Assembly: GCF_902364025.1 (NCBI RefSeq)
Contig: NZ_CABJCG010000002.1
Span: 124,001-188,000, forward strand
Length of the DNA stretch: 64,000 bases
Direction of reading: 5' to 3'
Source of the DNA: Enterocloster lavalensis
Lineage (GTDB): Bacteria > Bacillota > Clostridia > Lachnospirales > Lachnospiraceae
The position numbers and the translations under genes were made by a program. The notes beneath the pieces were generated by a model. That model saw nothing but the letters and a program-made list of their open reading frames with translations, was not told where the DNA came from and did no database searches. This document shows, piece after piece, positions 1 through 7,938 of the stretch (the first letter of the stretch is position 1; every line of letters starts with the position of its first letter).

Positions 1-50
1 TGTGATAACATGAAGGTACCAACAATTACAAAAAAATTTAGATTCATGTA

Positions 51-121
51 GAAAACTTATATATGCTCATAATCGGATGAGTGTTTCTACCAACTACCGC
101 AATAGTTGACTATGAGTTTTC
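51..121 (+). ncRNA. Purine riboswitch aptamer, guanine type
   Basis: A three-way-junction purine aptamer leads the guanine deaminase operon. P1 pairs 51-59 with 113-121. P2 pairs 66-70 with 77-81 and has loop AATCGG. P3 pairs 91-96 with 103-108 and has loop CCGCAA. The GG and CC of the two loops can kiss as in the family. The joining segment GTTTCTACC (82-90) and the 3' core TTGACTATGAG match the family. The specificity base before TATG is C, as in guanine/hypoxanthine switches (adenine switches have U). The downstream genes fit guanine sensing. Confidence 0.95.
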
Positions 122-197
122 GCATCCCTGCCGTCCGGCCATTGGAGACCGGAAGACAGGGGTGTGAACTTGCGTAAACAGCGGTAGTTGGTTTTTT
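90..197 (+). terminator. Riboswitch expression platform: conditional terminator
   Basis: Bases 181-191 (GCGGTAGTTGG) are the exact reverse complement of 90-100 (CCAACTACCGC) and are followed directly by six T. The 5' arm includes the whole 5' strand of aptamer stem P3, so the long hairpin and the folded aptamer exclude each other. Ligand binding should therefore prevent termination, an ON switch. The intervening loop holds its own small hairpin (about 126-161). The geometry is seen in the sequence; the direction of control is inferred. Confidence 0.75.
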
Positions 198-287
198 GTT
201 GGGTACAATTCAACTGGGAAATCCTGGGAGATTGTATGTGACCCCAGCCGTCCGGAAGGCTGGCCGCTGTTTGGCAGGGAGTTGAAA

Positions 288-1589
288 ATGGAAGGAAGTA
301 GGATGCCTATGAAAGAAACACGCAATTTTGTGCTCAGGGGCAACATCTGCTACAGCCTGGATCCGACAACGCTGGAAACCATAGAAGCGGGCTACCTGGT
401 CTGCGAGGACGGAACAAGCGCAGGCGTTTACCGGGAGCTGCCGGAGCAGTACGCCGGATGGCCACTAAAGGACTTCGGGGACCGGCTGATCATTCCCGGG
501 CTGACCGATCTCCATCTGCACGCGCCACAGTACGGCTTCCGCGGTCTGGGGATGGATCTGGAGCTTTTGGAATGGCTGAATACGCGGACATTCCCTGAGG
601 AGGCCAAGTACGGCGACTTAGAGTACGCCAGGAGAGGTTACACGATTTTTGCCGGGAATATGAAGCGCAGCGCCACCACCAGAGCCTGCATTTTCGCCAC
701 CATCCACCGGGAGTCCACGGTTATGCTCATGGACCTGATGGAGGAGACAGGTCTTAAGACCATGGTGGGCAAGGTGAATATGGACCGGAACAGCCCGGAT
801 ATCCTGATCGAGGAGAGCGCAGAGGCCTCCGCCCGGGATACGTTGGCCTGGCTGGAACAGATTCACGGGCGCTATGAGAATACAAGGCCCATTTTGACGC
901 CGCGGTTTATCCCCTCCTGTACGGATGAACTGATGGGGCGTTTGAAAGAGATTCAGAGGGATTTTGACCTTCCGGTCCAGTCCCATCTGTCGGAAAACCA
1001 GGGTGAGATCGCCTGGGTGAAGGAGCTTTGCCCCTGGTCTGAGTTTTATGGAGATGCTTACGACCACTTCGGACTTTTCGGAGGCGGAGTGGATACGGTG
1101 ATGGCCCACTGCGTGTGGCCGCCCGAGGCGGAGATCGCGCGGATGAAGGAGCGTGGCGTTTACGTGGCCCACTGTCCCCAGAGCAACACCAACTTATCCT
1201 CCGGTATCGCGCCGGTGCGCACCTATCTGGACCAGGGTATGAACATCGGCCTGGGGACGGACGTGGCTGGGGGAACCGGGGAGTCCGTGTTCCGGGCCAT
1301 GGCGGATGCGATCCAGGTGTCGAAGCTGCGCTGGCGGCTGACGGACGACCGCTTAAAGCCCCTGACGGCTCAGGAAGCGTTTTACCTTGGAACCAAGGGC
1401 GGCGGAGCCTTCTTCGGAAAGGTGGGAAGCTTTGAACCGGGTTATGAACTGGATGCGGTGGTTCTGGACGACGCAGAACTTCAGCATCCCCAGGAACTGG
1501 ATCTGGCCGAGCGGCTGGAGCGCCTGATTTACCTGTCCGACGACCGGCACATTGCCGGAAAATTCGTGGCGGGACGAAGAATCTTTTAG
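288..1589 (+). CDS. guaD: Guanine deaminase
   Basis: Cytosolic metal-dependent amidohydrolase converting guanine to xanthine and ammonia, the first step of guanine salvage or breakdown. The 433-residue length is normal. The metal-binding signature HLHAP lies near residue 76, SHLSE near 233, AHCVWPPEAE near 274 and GTDVAGG near 325, in the order expected for the GuaD family. The start is uncertain: TTG 282, ATG 288 (behind AGGGAG) and ATG 303 (behind AAGGAAG) are all possible. It is the first gene after the purine riboswitch and is followed by a purine permease and a xanthine-dehydrogenase-like enzyme, so the product xanthine can be passed on. Function is confident from motifs and context. Confidence 0.93.
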   Translation: MEGSRMPMKETRNFVLRGNICYSLDPTTLETIEAGYLVCEDGTSAGVYRELPEQYAGWPLKDFGDRLIIPGLTDLHLHAPQYGFRGLGMDLELLEWLNTRTFPEEAKYGDLEYARRGYTIFAGNMKRSATTRACIFATIHRESTVMLMDLMEETGLKTMVGKVNMDRNSPDILIEESAEASARDTLAWLEQIHGRYENTRPILTPRFIPSCTDELMGRLKEIQRDFDLPVQSHLSENQGEIAWVKELCPWSEFYGDAYDHFGLFGGGVDTVMAHCVWPPEAEIARMKERGVYVAHCPQSNTNLSSGIAPVRTYLDQGMNIGLGTDVAGGTGESVFRAMADAIQVSKLRWRLTDDRLKPLTAQEAFYLGTKGGGAFFGKVGSFEPGYELDAVVLDDAELQHPQELDLAERLERLIYLSDDRHIAGKFVAGRRIF

Positions 1590-1669
1590 GTAGGTATGGG
1601 GGTACGCCCGGGAAGCGGGCCCCCTGAAAAAAGAAACTATATGTTTCAACTTTTAAGGAGGTAGGAAGT

Positions 1670-3064
1670 ATGGAAACAAAGAACAACCAAGGATTTTTGG
1701 AAAAGGTGTTTCATCTGTCGGAGAACCACACCGACGTCAAGACAGAGGTAATCGCCGGTATTACCACGTTCATGACCATGGCGTACATACTGGCAGTTAA
1801 CCCCAACATTTTAAGTGATGCCGGAATGGACCGGGGAGCGGTGTTCACCGCTACGGCGCTGGCTTCCCTGGTGGCCACCCTCCTGATGGCCGCATTTGCC
1901 AACTATCCCTTCGTTCTGGCTCCCGGCATGGGCTTAAACGCGTATTTTGCCTACACCGTGGTGTTGCAGATGGGTTATACCTGGCAGATGGCTCTGGCCG
2001 CAGTGTTCGTGGAAGGCCTGATCTTCATCGCCCTGTCCCTGACCAATGTGCGTGAAGCGATTTTCAACGCCATCCCCATCAACTTAAAGCACGCGGTGTC
2101 CGCCGGTATCGGACTGTTCATCGCATTTATCGGACTTCAGAACGCGAAGATCGTTGTGGACAGCGCAACACTTGTTTCCGTTTATTCATTTAAAGGCTCC
2201 ATCGCGGCAGGCAACTTTAATTCCGAGGGAATTACCGTTCTGCTGGCGTTAATCGGAGTTCTGATCACCGGTATCCTGATCGTTAAGGGCATCAAGGGAA
2301 ATATCCTGTGGGGAATCCTGATCACCTGGATTTTAGGAATTCTCTGCGAAGTGACCGGCCTGTACCAGCCCAACGCGGACCTGGGCATGTTCAGCGTGAT
2401 TCCGGATTTCACGTCCGGTTTTGGTATTCCCAGCATGAAGGAAACCTTTATGCACGTAGATTTCAGCCGGGTACTGTCCCTGGACTTCCTGGTGGTAATG
2501 TTCGCGTTCCTGTTTGTGGATATGTTCGATACCCTGGGCACCCTGATCGGCGTGGCTTCCAAGGCGGATATGCTGGATAAGGACGGAAAGCTGCCGAAGA
2601 TCCGCGGCGCCCTGCTCTCCGACGCGATTGGTACTTCTTTAGGCGCACTGTTCGGAACCTCCACCACCACAACCTTCGTGGAGAGCGCCTCCGGCGTTGC
2701 GGAAGGCGGAAGAACCGGTCTGACCGCGGTGACTGCGGCTGCATTCTTCGGACTGAGCCTGTTCCTGTCCCCGATTTTCTTAGCCATCCCGTCCTTTGCA
2801 ACGGCTCCGGCTCTGATCGTGGTAGGATTTTTGATGATCTCCGCGATCCTGAAAGTGGATTTCAATGATTTTACGGAAGCGATCCCCGCATATATTGCAG
2901 TAATCGCAATGCCGTTTATGTACAGCATTTCCGAAGGTATCGCAATGGGCGTTATCTCTTACGTTGTAATCAATCTGGCTACCGGACGCGCCAAGGAGAA
3001 GAAGATCAGCGTGCTGATGTATGTCCTGGCCGTGTTGTTTGTGCTCAAGTATGTGATGATTTAA
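1670..3064 (+). CDS. AzgA/PbuG-type guanine-hypoxanthine permease
   Basis: Integral membrane proton-coupled nucleobase transporter of the NCS2/AzgA group, 464 residues, with about 12 to 14 hydrophobic segments. The N-terminal stretch TTFMTMAYILAVNP and the later FVDMFDTLGTLIGVA are typical of the PbuG/GhxP/AzgA branch rather than the UraA/XanQ branch. The start is fixed by AAGGAGG about nine bases upstream. It lies 80 bases after guaD and is probably co-transcribed under the riboswitch, supplying guanine or hypoxanthine to the deaminase. A GC-rich hairpin between the genes (about 1598-1625) has no T-run and may only tune expression. The exact purine specificity cannot be read from the sequence. 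Confidence 0.92.
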   Translation: METKNNQGFLEKVFHLSENHTDVKTEVIAGITTFMTMAYILAVNPNILSDAGMDRGAVFTATALASLVATLLMAAFANYPFVLAPGMGLNAYFAYTVVLQMGYTWQMALAAVFVEGLIFIALSLTNVREAIFNAIPINLKHAVSAGIGLFIAFIGLQNAKIVVDSATLVSVYSFKGSIAAGNFNSEGITVLLALIGVLITGILIVKGIKGNILWGILITWILGILCEVTGLYQPNADLGMFSVIPDFTSGFGIPSMKETFMHVDFSRVLSLDFLVVMFAFLFVDMFDTLGTLIGVASKADMLDKDGKLPKIRGALLSDAIGTSLGALFGTSTTTTFVESASGVAEGGRTGLTAVTAAAFFGLSLFLSPIFLAIPSFATAPALIVVGFLMISAILKVDFNDFTEAIPAYIAVIAMPFMYSISEGIAMGVISYVVINLATGRAKEKKISVLMYVLAVLFVLKYVMI

Positions 3065-3067
3065 CCT

Positions 3068-3216
3068 TAACCGTTCAGACGGCGGGAAAATTGGCAGGTA
3101 AAGCAGCGTCAAGCTCGCTTGTAAGCAGCTTTACCTGCCAATTTTCACATCGGATGGACATCCGATGCTTCTTGACCAGCATTATCGGTCAAGAAGATAA
3201 GCCGTCTGGACTGAGC
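3068..3216. repeat. Branched palindromic repeat element, copy A
   Basis: An intergenic element with an outer stem (CAGACGGC near 3077 with GCCGTCTG near 3201) enclosing three palindromic arms. Arm 1 is about 3087-3144, with AAAATTGGCAGGTAAAGC-type arms around the loop core GTCAAGCTCGCTTG. Arm 2 is CATCGGATG/CATCCGATG around 3149-3168. Arm 3 is CTTCTTGACC/GGTCAAGAAG around 3169-3195. Related copies lie at 23866-23968 and, inverted, at 38906-39057. The element is non-coding and sits between two purine genes; its function is unknown. Confidence 0.85.
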
Positions 3217-3257
3217 AGCATCTGTAGGCGTTGGTTTAAAACCAGGAGGTATTGTCA

Positions 3258-5546
3258 ATGGCAGTTGGAAAAAGTATCATCCGCGTTGACGCATGCGAGA
3301 AGGTGACAGGCGGCGCCCAATATACGGCCGATCTGGAACCGAAAGGCGCTCTGGTCGCGAAAGTGGTCAGAAGTACCATCGCCAACGGGGTAGTAAAAGG
3401 ATTTGACCTGGAGGCGGCCCTGGCGGTGCCGGGAGTTGTGAAGATCGTCACATGTTTTGATGTGCCGGACTACCAGTTCCCCACCGCGGGCCATCCCTGG
3501 TCCGTGGAGACGGCCCATCAGGACATCGCGGACCGGAAGCTTTTAAACACACGAGTCCGCGTGTACGGCGACGATATCGCCGCCGTGGTTGCGGAGGATG
3601 AGATCGCCGCGGCCAGGGCAGCGCGGCTGGTGATGGTGGAATATGAAGAGTATCCGCCGCTTCTCACGCCGGAAGAAGCCCTGGCGGAGGGGGCGGCCCA
3701 GCTGCACGACGAGAAGCCGGGCAACCTGATCGCCCACTCCGGATTCAAGCTGGGCGAACTGAGCTACGAGGAGGCCGCAGAGGAAGAGGGCCTTGTTGTT
3801 ATCGACAAGAAGTACGGGACGCAAAGCGTGCAGCACTGCCATATAGAGACGCCGGTTTCCTTTGCCTACATGGAAAAAGGGCGTATTGTCGTAACTACCT
3901 CAACCCAGATCCCCCATATCGTGCGCCGGGTGATCAGTCAGGCGCTGGGCGTGCCTATGGGGATGATCCGGGTGATCAAGCCGTATATCGGCGGCGGGTT
4001 CGGCAATAAACAGGATGTGCTGTACGAGCCGTTAAACGCCTATCTGTGCACGTTGGTAGGCGGGCGCTGCGTGAAGATGGAGATCAGCAGGGAGGAAACA
4101 CTGGCCTGCACCAGAGTCCGCCACGCTATGGACCTTCACGTGAAGGCGGCGGCCAGGAAGGACGGCACCCTGGTGGCCAGAAAGCTTACCGCTTACTCCA
4201 ATCAGGGCGGATATGCCAGCCACGCTCACGCCATTGTGGCGAACACTTCAAATGAATTTAAACAGATTTATCACGATGAAAAAGCGCTGGAAGCCGACGC
4301 CTACACGGTGTACACCAACATCGCCACCGGCGGCGCCATGCGCGGTTACGGAATCCCCCAGGCCGCCTTTGCGGCGGAGTGCATGGCCGACGACCTGGCG
4401 TTGCAGCTGGGAATGGATCCCCTGGAATTCCGCAGAAAGAACTGTATGCAGGACGGGTATGAGGATCCTCACACCCATGTGAAGTTTAACTCCTACGGCC
4501 TCAGGAAATGTATGGAAAAGGGCCGGGAATTTATAGGCTGGGACGAGAAGCGCAGGGAATATGCGAATCAGACCGGGCCGGTGCGCAAGGGAATCGGAAT
4601 GGCGATTTTCTGCTACAAGACCGGAGTTTACCCCATCTCCCTGGAGACGGCCTCCTGCCGGATGGTCTTAAACCAGGACGGCTCCATGCAGCTGATGATG
4701 GGGGCCACCGAGATCGGCCAGGGCGCGGACACGGTATTTGCGCAGATGGCGGCTCAGGTCACCGGAATCACCGAGGACCGGGTTAATGTGATATCCACCC
4801 AGGACACGGATAGTTCGCCCTTTGACACCGGAGCTTACGCCTCCCGTCAGACCTATGTGAGCGGCAAGGCGGTGGTAAAGACAGGAACATTATTCAAAGA
4901 AAAGATTCTGGACTACGCTTCCTACATGTTGAAGCGTCCTATGGATACCCTGGATGTGAAGGAGAACTGCGTGGTGGAACGGGAGAGCGGGGAGGTTCTT
5001 CTCTCCATGGAGGAGCTGGCGACCACGGCGATCTACAGCCTGGACCGCTCTGTACATATTACGGCGGAAGCCACCAGCCACTGTAAGGACAATACCTTCG
5101 CCTCCGGAGCCTGCTTTGTGGAGGTGGAGGTGGATATGCCGTTGGGTAAGGTCAAGGTGACCAATATTATCAACGTCCACGACAGCGGCGTTCTCATCAA
5201 TCCCAAGCTGGCCGAGGCCCAGGTGCACGGCGGCATGAGCATGGGGCTGGGATACGGCCTCAGCGAACAGCTGCTCTTTGACGCCAAGGGACGGCCGTTA
5301 AACGACAACCTGTTGGACTACAAGCTGCCCACGGCCATGGATACGCCGGACCTTCACGTGGAATTTGTGGAGATCAACGATCCCACAGGGCCCTTCGGCA
5401 ACAAGGCGCTGGGCGAGCCGCCTGCGATTCCCGTGGCGCCGGCCATCCGCAACGCGGTGTTAAATGCAACCGGAGTGGCGGTGGACAGTCTGCCCATGGA
5501 CCCGCAGAAGATGGTGGCCCACTTCAAAGCAGCCGGACTCATATAG
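3258..5546 (+). CDS. xdhA: Xanthine dehydrogenase-type molybdopterin-binding subunit
   Basis: Catalytic large subunit of a molybdenum hydroxylase of the xanthine oxidase family, 762 residues. It likely hydroxylates xanthine or hypoxanthine, with electrons leaving through the FeS and FAD subunits encoded next. Visible motifs are the N-terminal VTGGAQYTADL, IGGGFGNKQD near residue 245, GAMRGYG near 360 and the C-terminal GEPPA near 718, which carries the catalytic glutamate. ATG 3258 is chosen because AGGAGGT lies seven bases upstream. Physiological direction and substrate are inferred from the neighbouring guaD and purine permease; related nicotinate or purine hydroxylases cannot be excluded. 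No molybdenum-cofactor assembly gene is present in the window. Confidence 0.9.
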   Translation: MAVGKSIIRVDACEKVTGGAQYTADLEPKGALVAKVVRSTIANGVVKGFDLEAALAVPGVVKIVTCFDVPDYQFPTAGHPWSVETAHQDIADRKLLNTRVRVYGDDIAAVVAEDEIAAARAARLVMVEYEEYPPLLTPEEALAEGAAQLHDEKPGNLIAHSGFKLGELSYEEAAEEEGLVVIDKKYGTQSVQHCHIETPVSFAYMEKGRIVVTTSTQIPHIVRRVISQALGVPMGMIRVIKPYIGGGFGNKQDVLYEPLNAYLCTLVGGRCVKMEISREETLACTRVRHAMDLHVKAAARKDGTLVARKLTAYSNQGGYASHAHAIVANTSNEFKQIYHDEKALEADAYTVYTNIATGGAMRGYGIPQAAFAAECMADDLALQLGMDPLEFRRKNCMQDGYEDPHTHVKFNSYGLRKCMEKGREFIGWDEKRREYANQTGPVRKGIGMAIFCYKTGVYPISLETASCRMVLNQDGSMQLMMGATEIGQGADTVFAQMAAQVTGITEDRVNVISTQDTDSSPFDTGAYASRQTYVSGKAVVKTGTLFKEKILDYASYMLKRPMDTLDVKENCVVERESGEVLLSMEELATTAIYSLDRSVHITAEATSHCKDNTFASGACFVEVEVDMPLGKVKVTNIINVHDSGVLINPKLAEAQVHGGMSMGLGYGLSEQLLFDAKGRPLNDNLLDYKLPTAMDTPDLHVEFVEINDPTGPFGNKALGEPPAIPVAPAIRNAVLNATGVAVDSLPMDPQKMVAHFKAAGLI

Positions 5547-5564
5547 AAAGGGCGGTGTTTTGTC

Positions 5565-6452
5565 ATGTATGATATTGAGAAATATGATCAGGCAGTGGAT
5601 GTTGCGGATGCCATCCGCGCCCTGGAAAATGATCCCGATGCAGTGGTGATTTCCGGCGGCAGCGATGTGCTGATCAAGATTCGCGAGGGTAAGCTGGCCG
5701 GGTGTTCCCTGGTGAGTATCCACGGAATCAAAGAGTTGGAGGGCGTTTCCCTGGAGCCGGACGGCACCATCGTGATCGGTCCCTGCACCACCTTCTCCCA
5801 TATTGCCAACAATGAAATTATCCGCCGCTATGTGCCCATGCTGGGCGACGCGGTGGATCAGGCCGGTGGTCCCCAGCTGCGCAACATCGGCACCATAGGC
5901 GGAAATGTCTGCAACGGCGTGACCAGCGCGGACAGCGCTTCCAGCCTGTGCTGCTTAAACGCGGTTCTGGTCCTTCAGGGGCCGGAGGGCGTGCGGGAAG
6001 TCCCCATCGGCGCCTGGTACGCCGGGCCGGGACGCACGGTGAGAAATCACAGCGAGGTGCTCACGGCCATCCGGATCCGCAAAGAGGACTACGAGGGATT
6101 TGGAGGCCACTACATCAAATACGGCAAACGAAACGCCATGGAGATCGCAACCCTGGGCTGCGCGGTATCCGTGAAGCTGGCGGAGGACAAACGGCATGTG
6201 GCCGACCTGCGCCTGGCATACGGGGTGGCCGCCCCGACACCCATCCGCTGCGGTAAAATCGAAGCGGAAGCGGTGGGCTGCGAGGCTGGAGAGGAGCTGG
6301 CGGAACGGATCGGCAAGGGCGCGCTGGAAGAGGTGAACCCGAGGTCCAGCTGGAGAGCTTCCAAGGAGTTCCGTCTGCAACTGGTGGAGGAACTGGCAAA
6401 ACGCGCCTTCAAGCAGGCGGTGCTGAATGCAGGGGGTGAGTGGAATGCTTAA
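5565..6452 (+). CDS. xdhB: Xanthine dehydrogenase FAD-binding subunit
   Basis: FAD-binding medium subunit of the molybdenum hydroxylase, 295 residues, which passes electrons from the FeS clusters to the final acceptor. The FAD signatures VISGGSDVLIKIREG near residue 26 and GGPQLRNIGTIGGNVCNG near 100 are clear. The C-terminal half matches the CO-dehydrogenase flavoprotein C-terminal domain. It starts 18 bases after the Mo subunit, behind AAGGGCGG, and its end overlaps the FeS subunit, consistent with translational coupling. The modular order Mo-FAD-FeS is common in Clostridia. Confidence 0.92.
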   Translation: MYDIEKYDQAVDVADAIRALENDPDAVVISGGSDVLIKIREGKLAGCSLVSIHGIKELEGVSLEPDGTIVIGPCTTFSHIANNEIIRRYVPMLGDAVDQAGGPQLRNIGTIGGNVCNGVTSADSASSLCCLNAVLVLQGPEGVREVPIGAWYAGPGRTVRNHSEVLTAIRIRKEDYEGFGGHYIKYGKRNAMEIATLGCAVSVKLAEDKRHVADLRLAYGVAAPTPIRCGKIEAEAVGCEAGEELAERIGKGALEEVNPRSSWRASKEFRLQLVEELAKRAFKQAVLNAGGEWNA

Positions 6453-6933
6453 AATCGTTCATATGGCGGTCAACGGAAATGATGTGGAAGTGGCCATCGA
6501 TCCCAGGGAGTCGCTGCTGGATACCCTGCGGAACCGTCTGGGACTGACCAGCGTAAAGAAGGGCTGCGAGGTCGGCGAGTGCGGCGCCTGTACGGTGCTG
6601 GTGGACGGAGAGGCCATTGACAGCTGTATCTATCTCACCGTCTGGGCAGAGGGGCGCAGAATCATGACCGTGGAGGGATTAAAGGGACCAAACGGCGAAT
6701 TAAGCCCCATCCAGAAGGCTTTTATCGAGGAAGCGGCGGTCCAGTGCGGCTTCTGTACGCCGGGCCTGATCATGTCCGCGGTGGAAATCGTGGGCACCGG
6801 AAAGCGGTACAACCGGGATGAGCTGCGCAAACTGATCTCCGGGCACCTGTGCCGGTGTACCGGATATGAGAATATCTTAAATGCTATGGAGCGTATTGTC
6901 GAGGAGACCTATAAGGTAGTGGGAGAGAGCTGA
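6445..6933 (+). CDS. xdhC: Xanthine dehydrogenase 2Fe-2S subunit
   Basis: Small electron-transfer subunit of 162 residues with two [2Fe-2S] clusters. The plant-ferredoxin-like cluster is bound by GCEVGECGACTVLVDG plus the later DSC (residues about 41-62). The second, all-helical cluster is bound by QCGFCTPG and GHLCRCTGYENI near residues 101 and 136. ATG 6445 is preferred because AGGGGGTGAG precedes it; an upstream in-frame ATG at 6427 would lengthen the overlap with xdhB. It is the last gene of the purine module, and the 3' side holds a GC-rich palindrome shared with the far side of the toxin-antitoxin locus. Confidence 0.93.
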   Translation: MLKIVHMAVNGNDVEVAIDPRESLLDTLRNRLGLTSVKKGCEVGECGACTVLVDGEAIDSCIYLTVWAEGRRIMTVEGLKGPNGELSPIQKAFIEEAAVQCGFCTPGLIMSAVEIVGTGKRYNRDELRKLISGHLCRCTGYENILNAMERIVEETYKVVGES

Positions 6934-6965
6934 GAGGATAGAATATTATCATATAAGCGATACAG

Positions 6966-7005
6966 AAAGCGGCCGCCGCGGTTGGAAACAGCCCGGCGGC
7001 CGCTT
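6966..7005. repeat. 40-bp GC-rich palindrome, left copy
   Basis: A hairpin-forming 40-bp sequence beginning AAAGCGGCCGCC and ending GGCGGCCGCTT, identical base for base to 7756-7795. Together the two copies bracket the RelB-like/toxin locus. It lacks a long T-run, so it is a weak terminator candidate; it may act as a REP-like element or as an insertion or recombination footprint. Confidence 0.9.
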
Positions 7006-7040
7006 CCGACGGCTATCGGGAGCGAAATCACCAGTAAATG

Positions 7041-7082
7041 CTTGCGATTCGCTTGCATATCGCAAGCGTTTTGTGATATACT
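7041..7082 (+). promoter_or_regulatory. Antitoxin promoter and operator
   Basis: A -35 TTGCAT (7053-7058), 18-base spacer and -10 TATACT (7077-7082) precede the antitoxin gene. A perfect 8-bp inverted repeat, CTTGCGAT (7041-7048) with ATCGCAAG (7059-7066), straddles the -35 box. That is the usual position for an autorepressing antitoxin operator. The repeat is seen directly; the binding protein is inferred. Confidence 0.65.
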
Positions 7083-7105
7083 ACCTTTGAAAGGAAGTGA
7101 TTAGT

Positions 7106-7411
7106 ATGGCACGAACCTCTAATATTTTTGCCCGTGTAGAGCCGGGGATTAAAGAACAGGCGGAAGAGGTATTGGACCAGTTGGGGATCCCCATGTCCAA
7201 TGCAATCGGAATGTTTTTAAGACAGGTTGTGCTGCAGCGCGGTATTCCGTTTGAAATGAAGCTGCCCGCAAGTGCACCAATCGCAATGGGCTCTCTGAGC
7301 AAGGAGCAGTTTGATTCCGAGATCAACAAGGGTCTATCTGATATAAAAGCCGGCAAGGTTCACACTGCGGATTTTATTGAAGAAGAAATGAAAAGCGATT
7401 TTGGCGTATGA
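7106..7411 (+). CDS. RelB/DinJ family antitoxin
   Basis: Small cytoplasmic antitoxin of 101 residues. The N-terminal ribbon-helix-helix region (ARTSNIFARVEPGIKEQAEE, then LGIPMSNAIGMFLRQVV) is typical of the RelB/DinJ family and would bind its own promoter. The C-terminal tail would normally wrap the toxin. ATG 7106 has AAGGAAG about seven bases upstream; the in-frame GTG at 7097 overlaps that site and is unlikely. The stop codon overlaps the start of a damaged RelE/ParE toxin reading frame. The antitoxin is intact although its partner is not, so it may now serve only as a DNA-binding repressor or as an anti-addiction remnant. Confidence 0.88.
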   Translation: MARTSNIFARVEPGIKEQAEEVLDQLGIPMSNAIGMFLRQVVLQRGIPFEMKLPASAPIAMGSLSKEQFDSEINKGLSDIKAGKVHTADFIEEEMKSDFGV

Positions 7412-7720
7412 GCTGGAATATCGTATATTCAGAGCAGGCGCGGTTGGATTTGAGGTTCCAATGAATTGTGTGTGCCGGACACCGCCGCAAATCAGGCAAG
7501 GCGGATTATGCAGAGAATCAGGAGTTTGGATGATATGCCTTTGCGCCATCATTTGTATGAGGAGGAGCCTTGGCATAGTATGGGTATCCGTTTTTTCCCA
7601 GTTGATAATTACCTGGTTTTCTATCTGCCAAATGAGACGGAAGGGATTGTAAATATTGTCCGCATTATGTATGGTGGGCGGGATATTCGGAAACAGCTTA
7701 GCAATACCATAAAATTTTAG
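7408..7720 (+). pseudogene. RelE/ParE-family toxin, frameshifted
   Basis: The reading frame opens with ATG overlapping the antitoxin stop and gives MSWNIVYSEQARLDLR, a typical YafQ/RelE/ParE N-terminus, then reaches a stop at 7462-7464. Family homology resumes in another frame from about 7457, ELCVPDTAANQARRIMQRIR through NIVRIMYGGRDIRKQL, to the stop at 7718. Compared with the usual family spacing, roughly seven or eight residues are missing at the junction and the frame is shifted, so a short deletion near 7455 broke the gene. The C-terminal catalytic region is otherwise well preserved, suggesting a recent event. A sequencing error cannot fully explain missing residues, but rereading is worthwhile. 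Confidence 0.82.
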
Positions 7721-7755
7721 CATAAGAGGCATCGATGTGAAGTAGATGCAGTGCA

Positions 7756-7795
7756 AAAGCGGCCGCCGCGGTTGGAAACAGCCCGGCGGCCGCTT
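7756..7795. repeat. 40-bp GC-rich palindrome, right copy
   Basis: Exact duplicate of 6966-7005 in the same orientation, 790 bases further on. It lies just after the broken toxin and before the pstS leader. Confidence 0.9.
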
Positions 7796-7821
7796 TACGC
7801 AGATTTTACAAAAACTATACG
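7794..7821 (+). promoter_or_regulatory. Possible PhoP box and -10 before pstS
   Basis: TTTACG (7794-7799) and TTTACA (7805-7810) are spaced by five bases, resembling the TTNACA-N5-TTNACA direct repeats bound by PhoP in Firmicutes. A possible -10 TATACG follows at 7816-7821. The repeat partly overlaps the palindrome at 7756-7795. It is a weak match and is supported mainly by the gene it precedes. Confidence 0.35.
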
Positions 7822-7938
7822 CAACCATGCTTTCGCCAAAGGCCTGTTTTTTGTATACTCCAAACTGTAACAGCAAGAAAAACATAAAACAGCACCCGGA
7901 AATGGACGGGGTGCGGATTCATTTGGAGGCATAGGATT

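Noticed and set aside
6966..7005. Rho-independent terminator after the xanthine-dehydrogenase genes
   Set aside because: The hairpin is strong but has no T-run, and its exact duplicate lies 790 bases away, so it is listed as a repeat.
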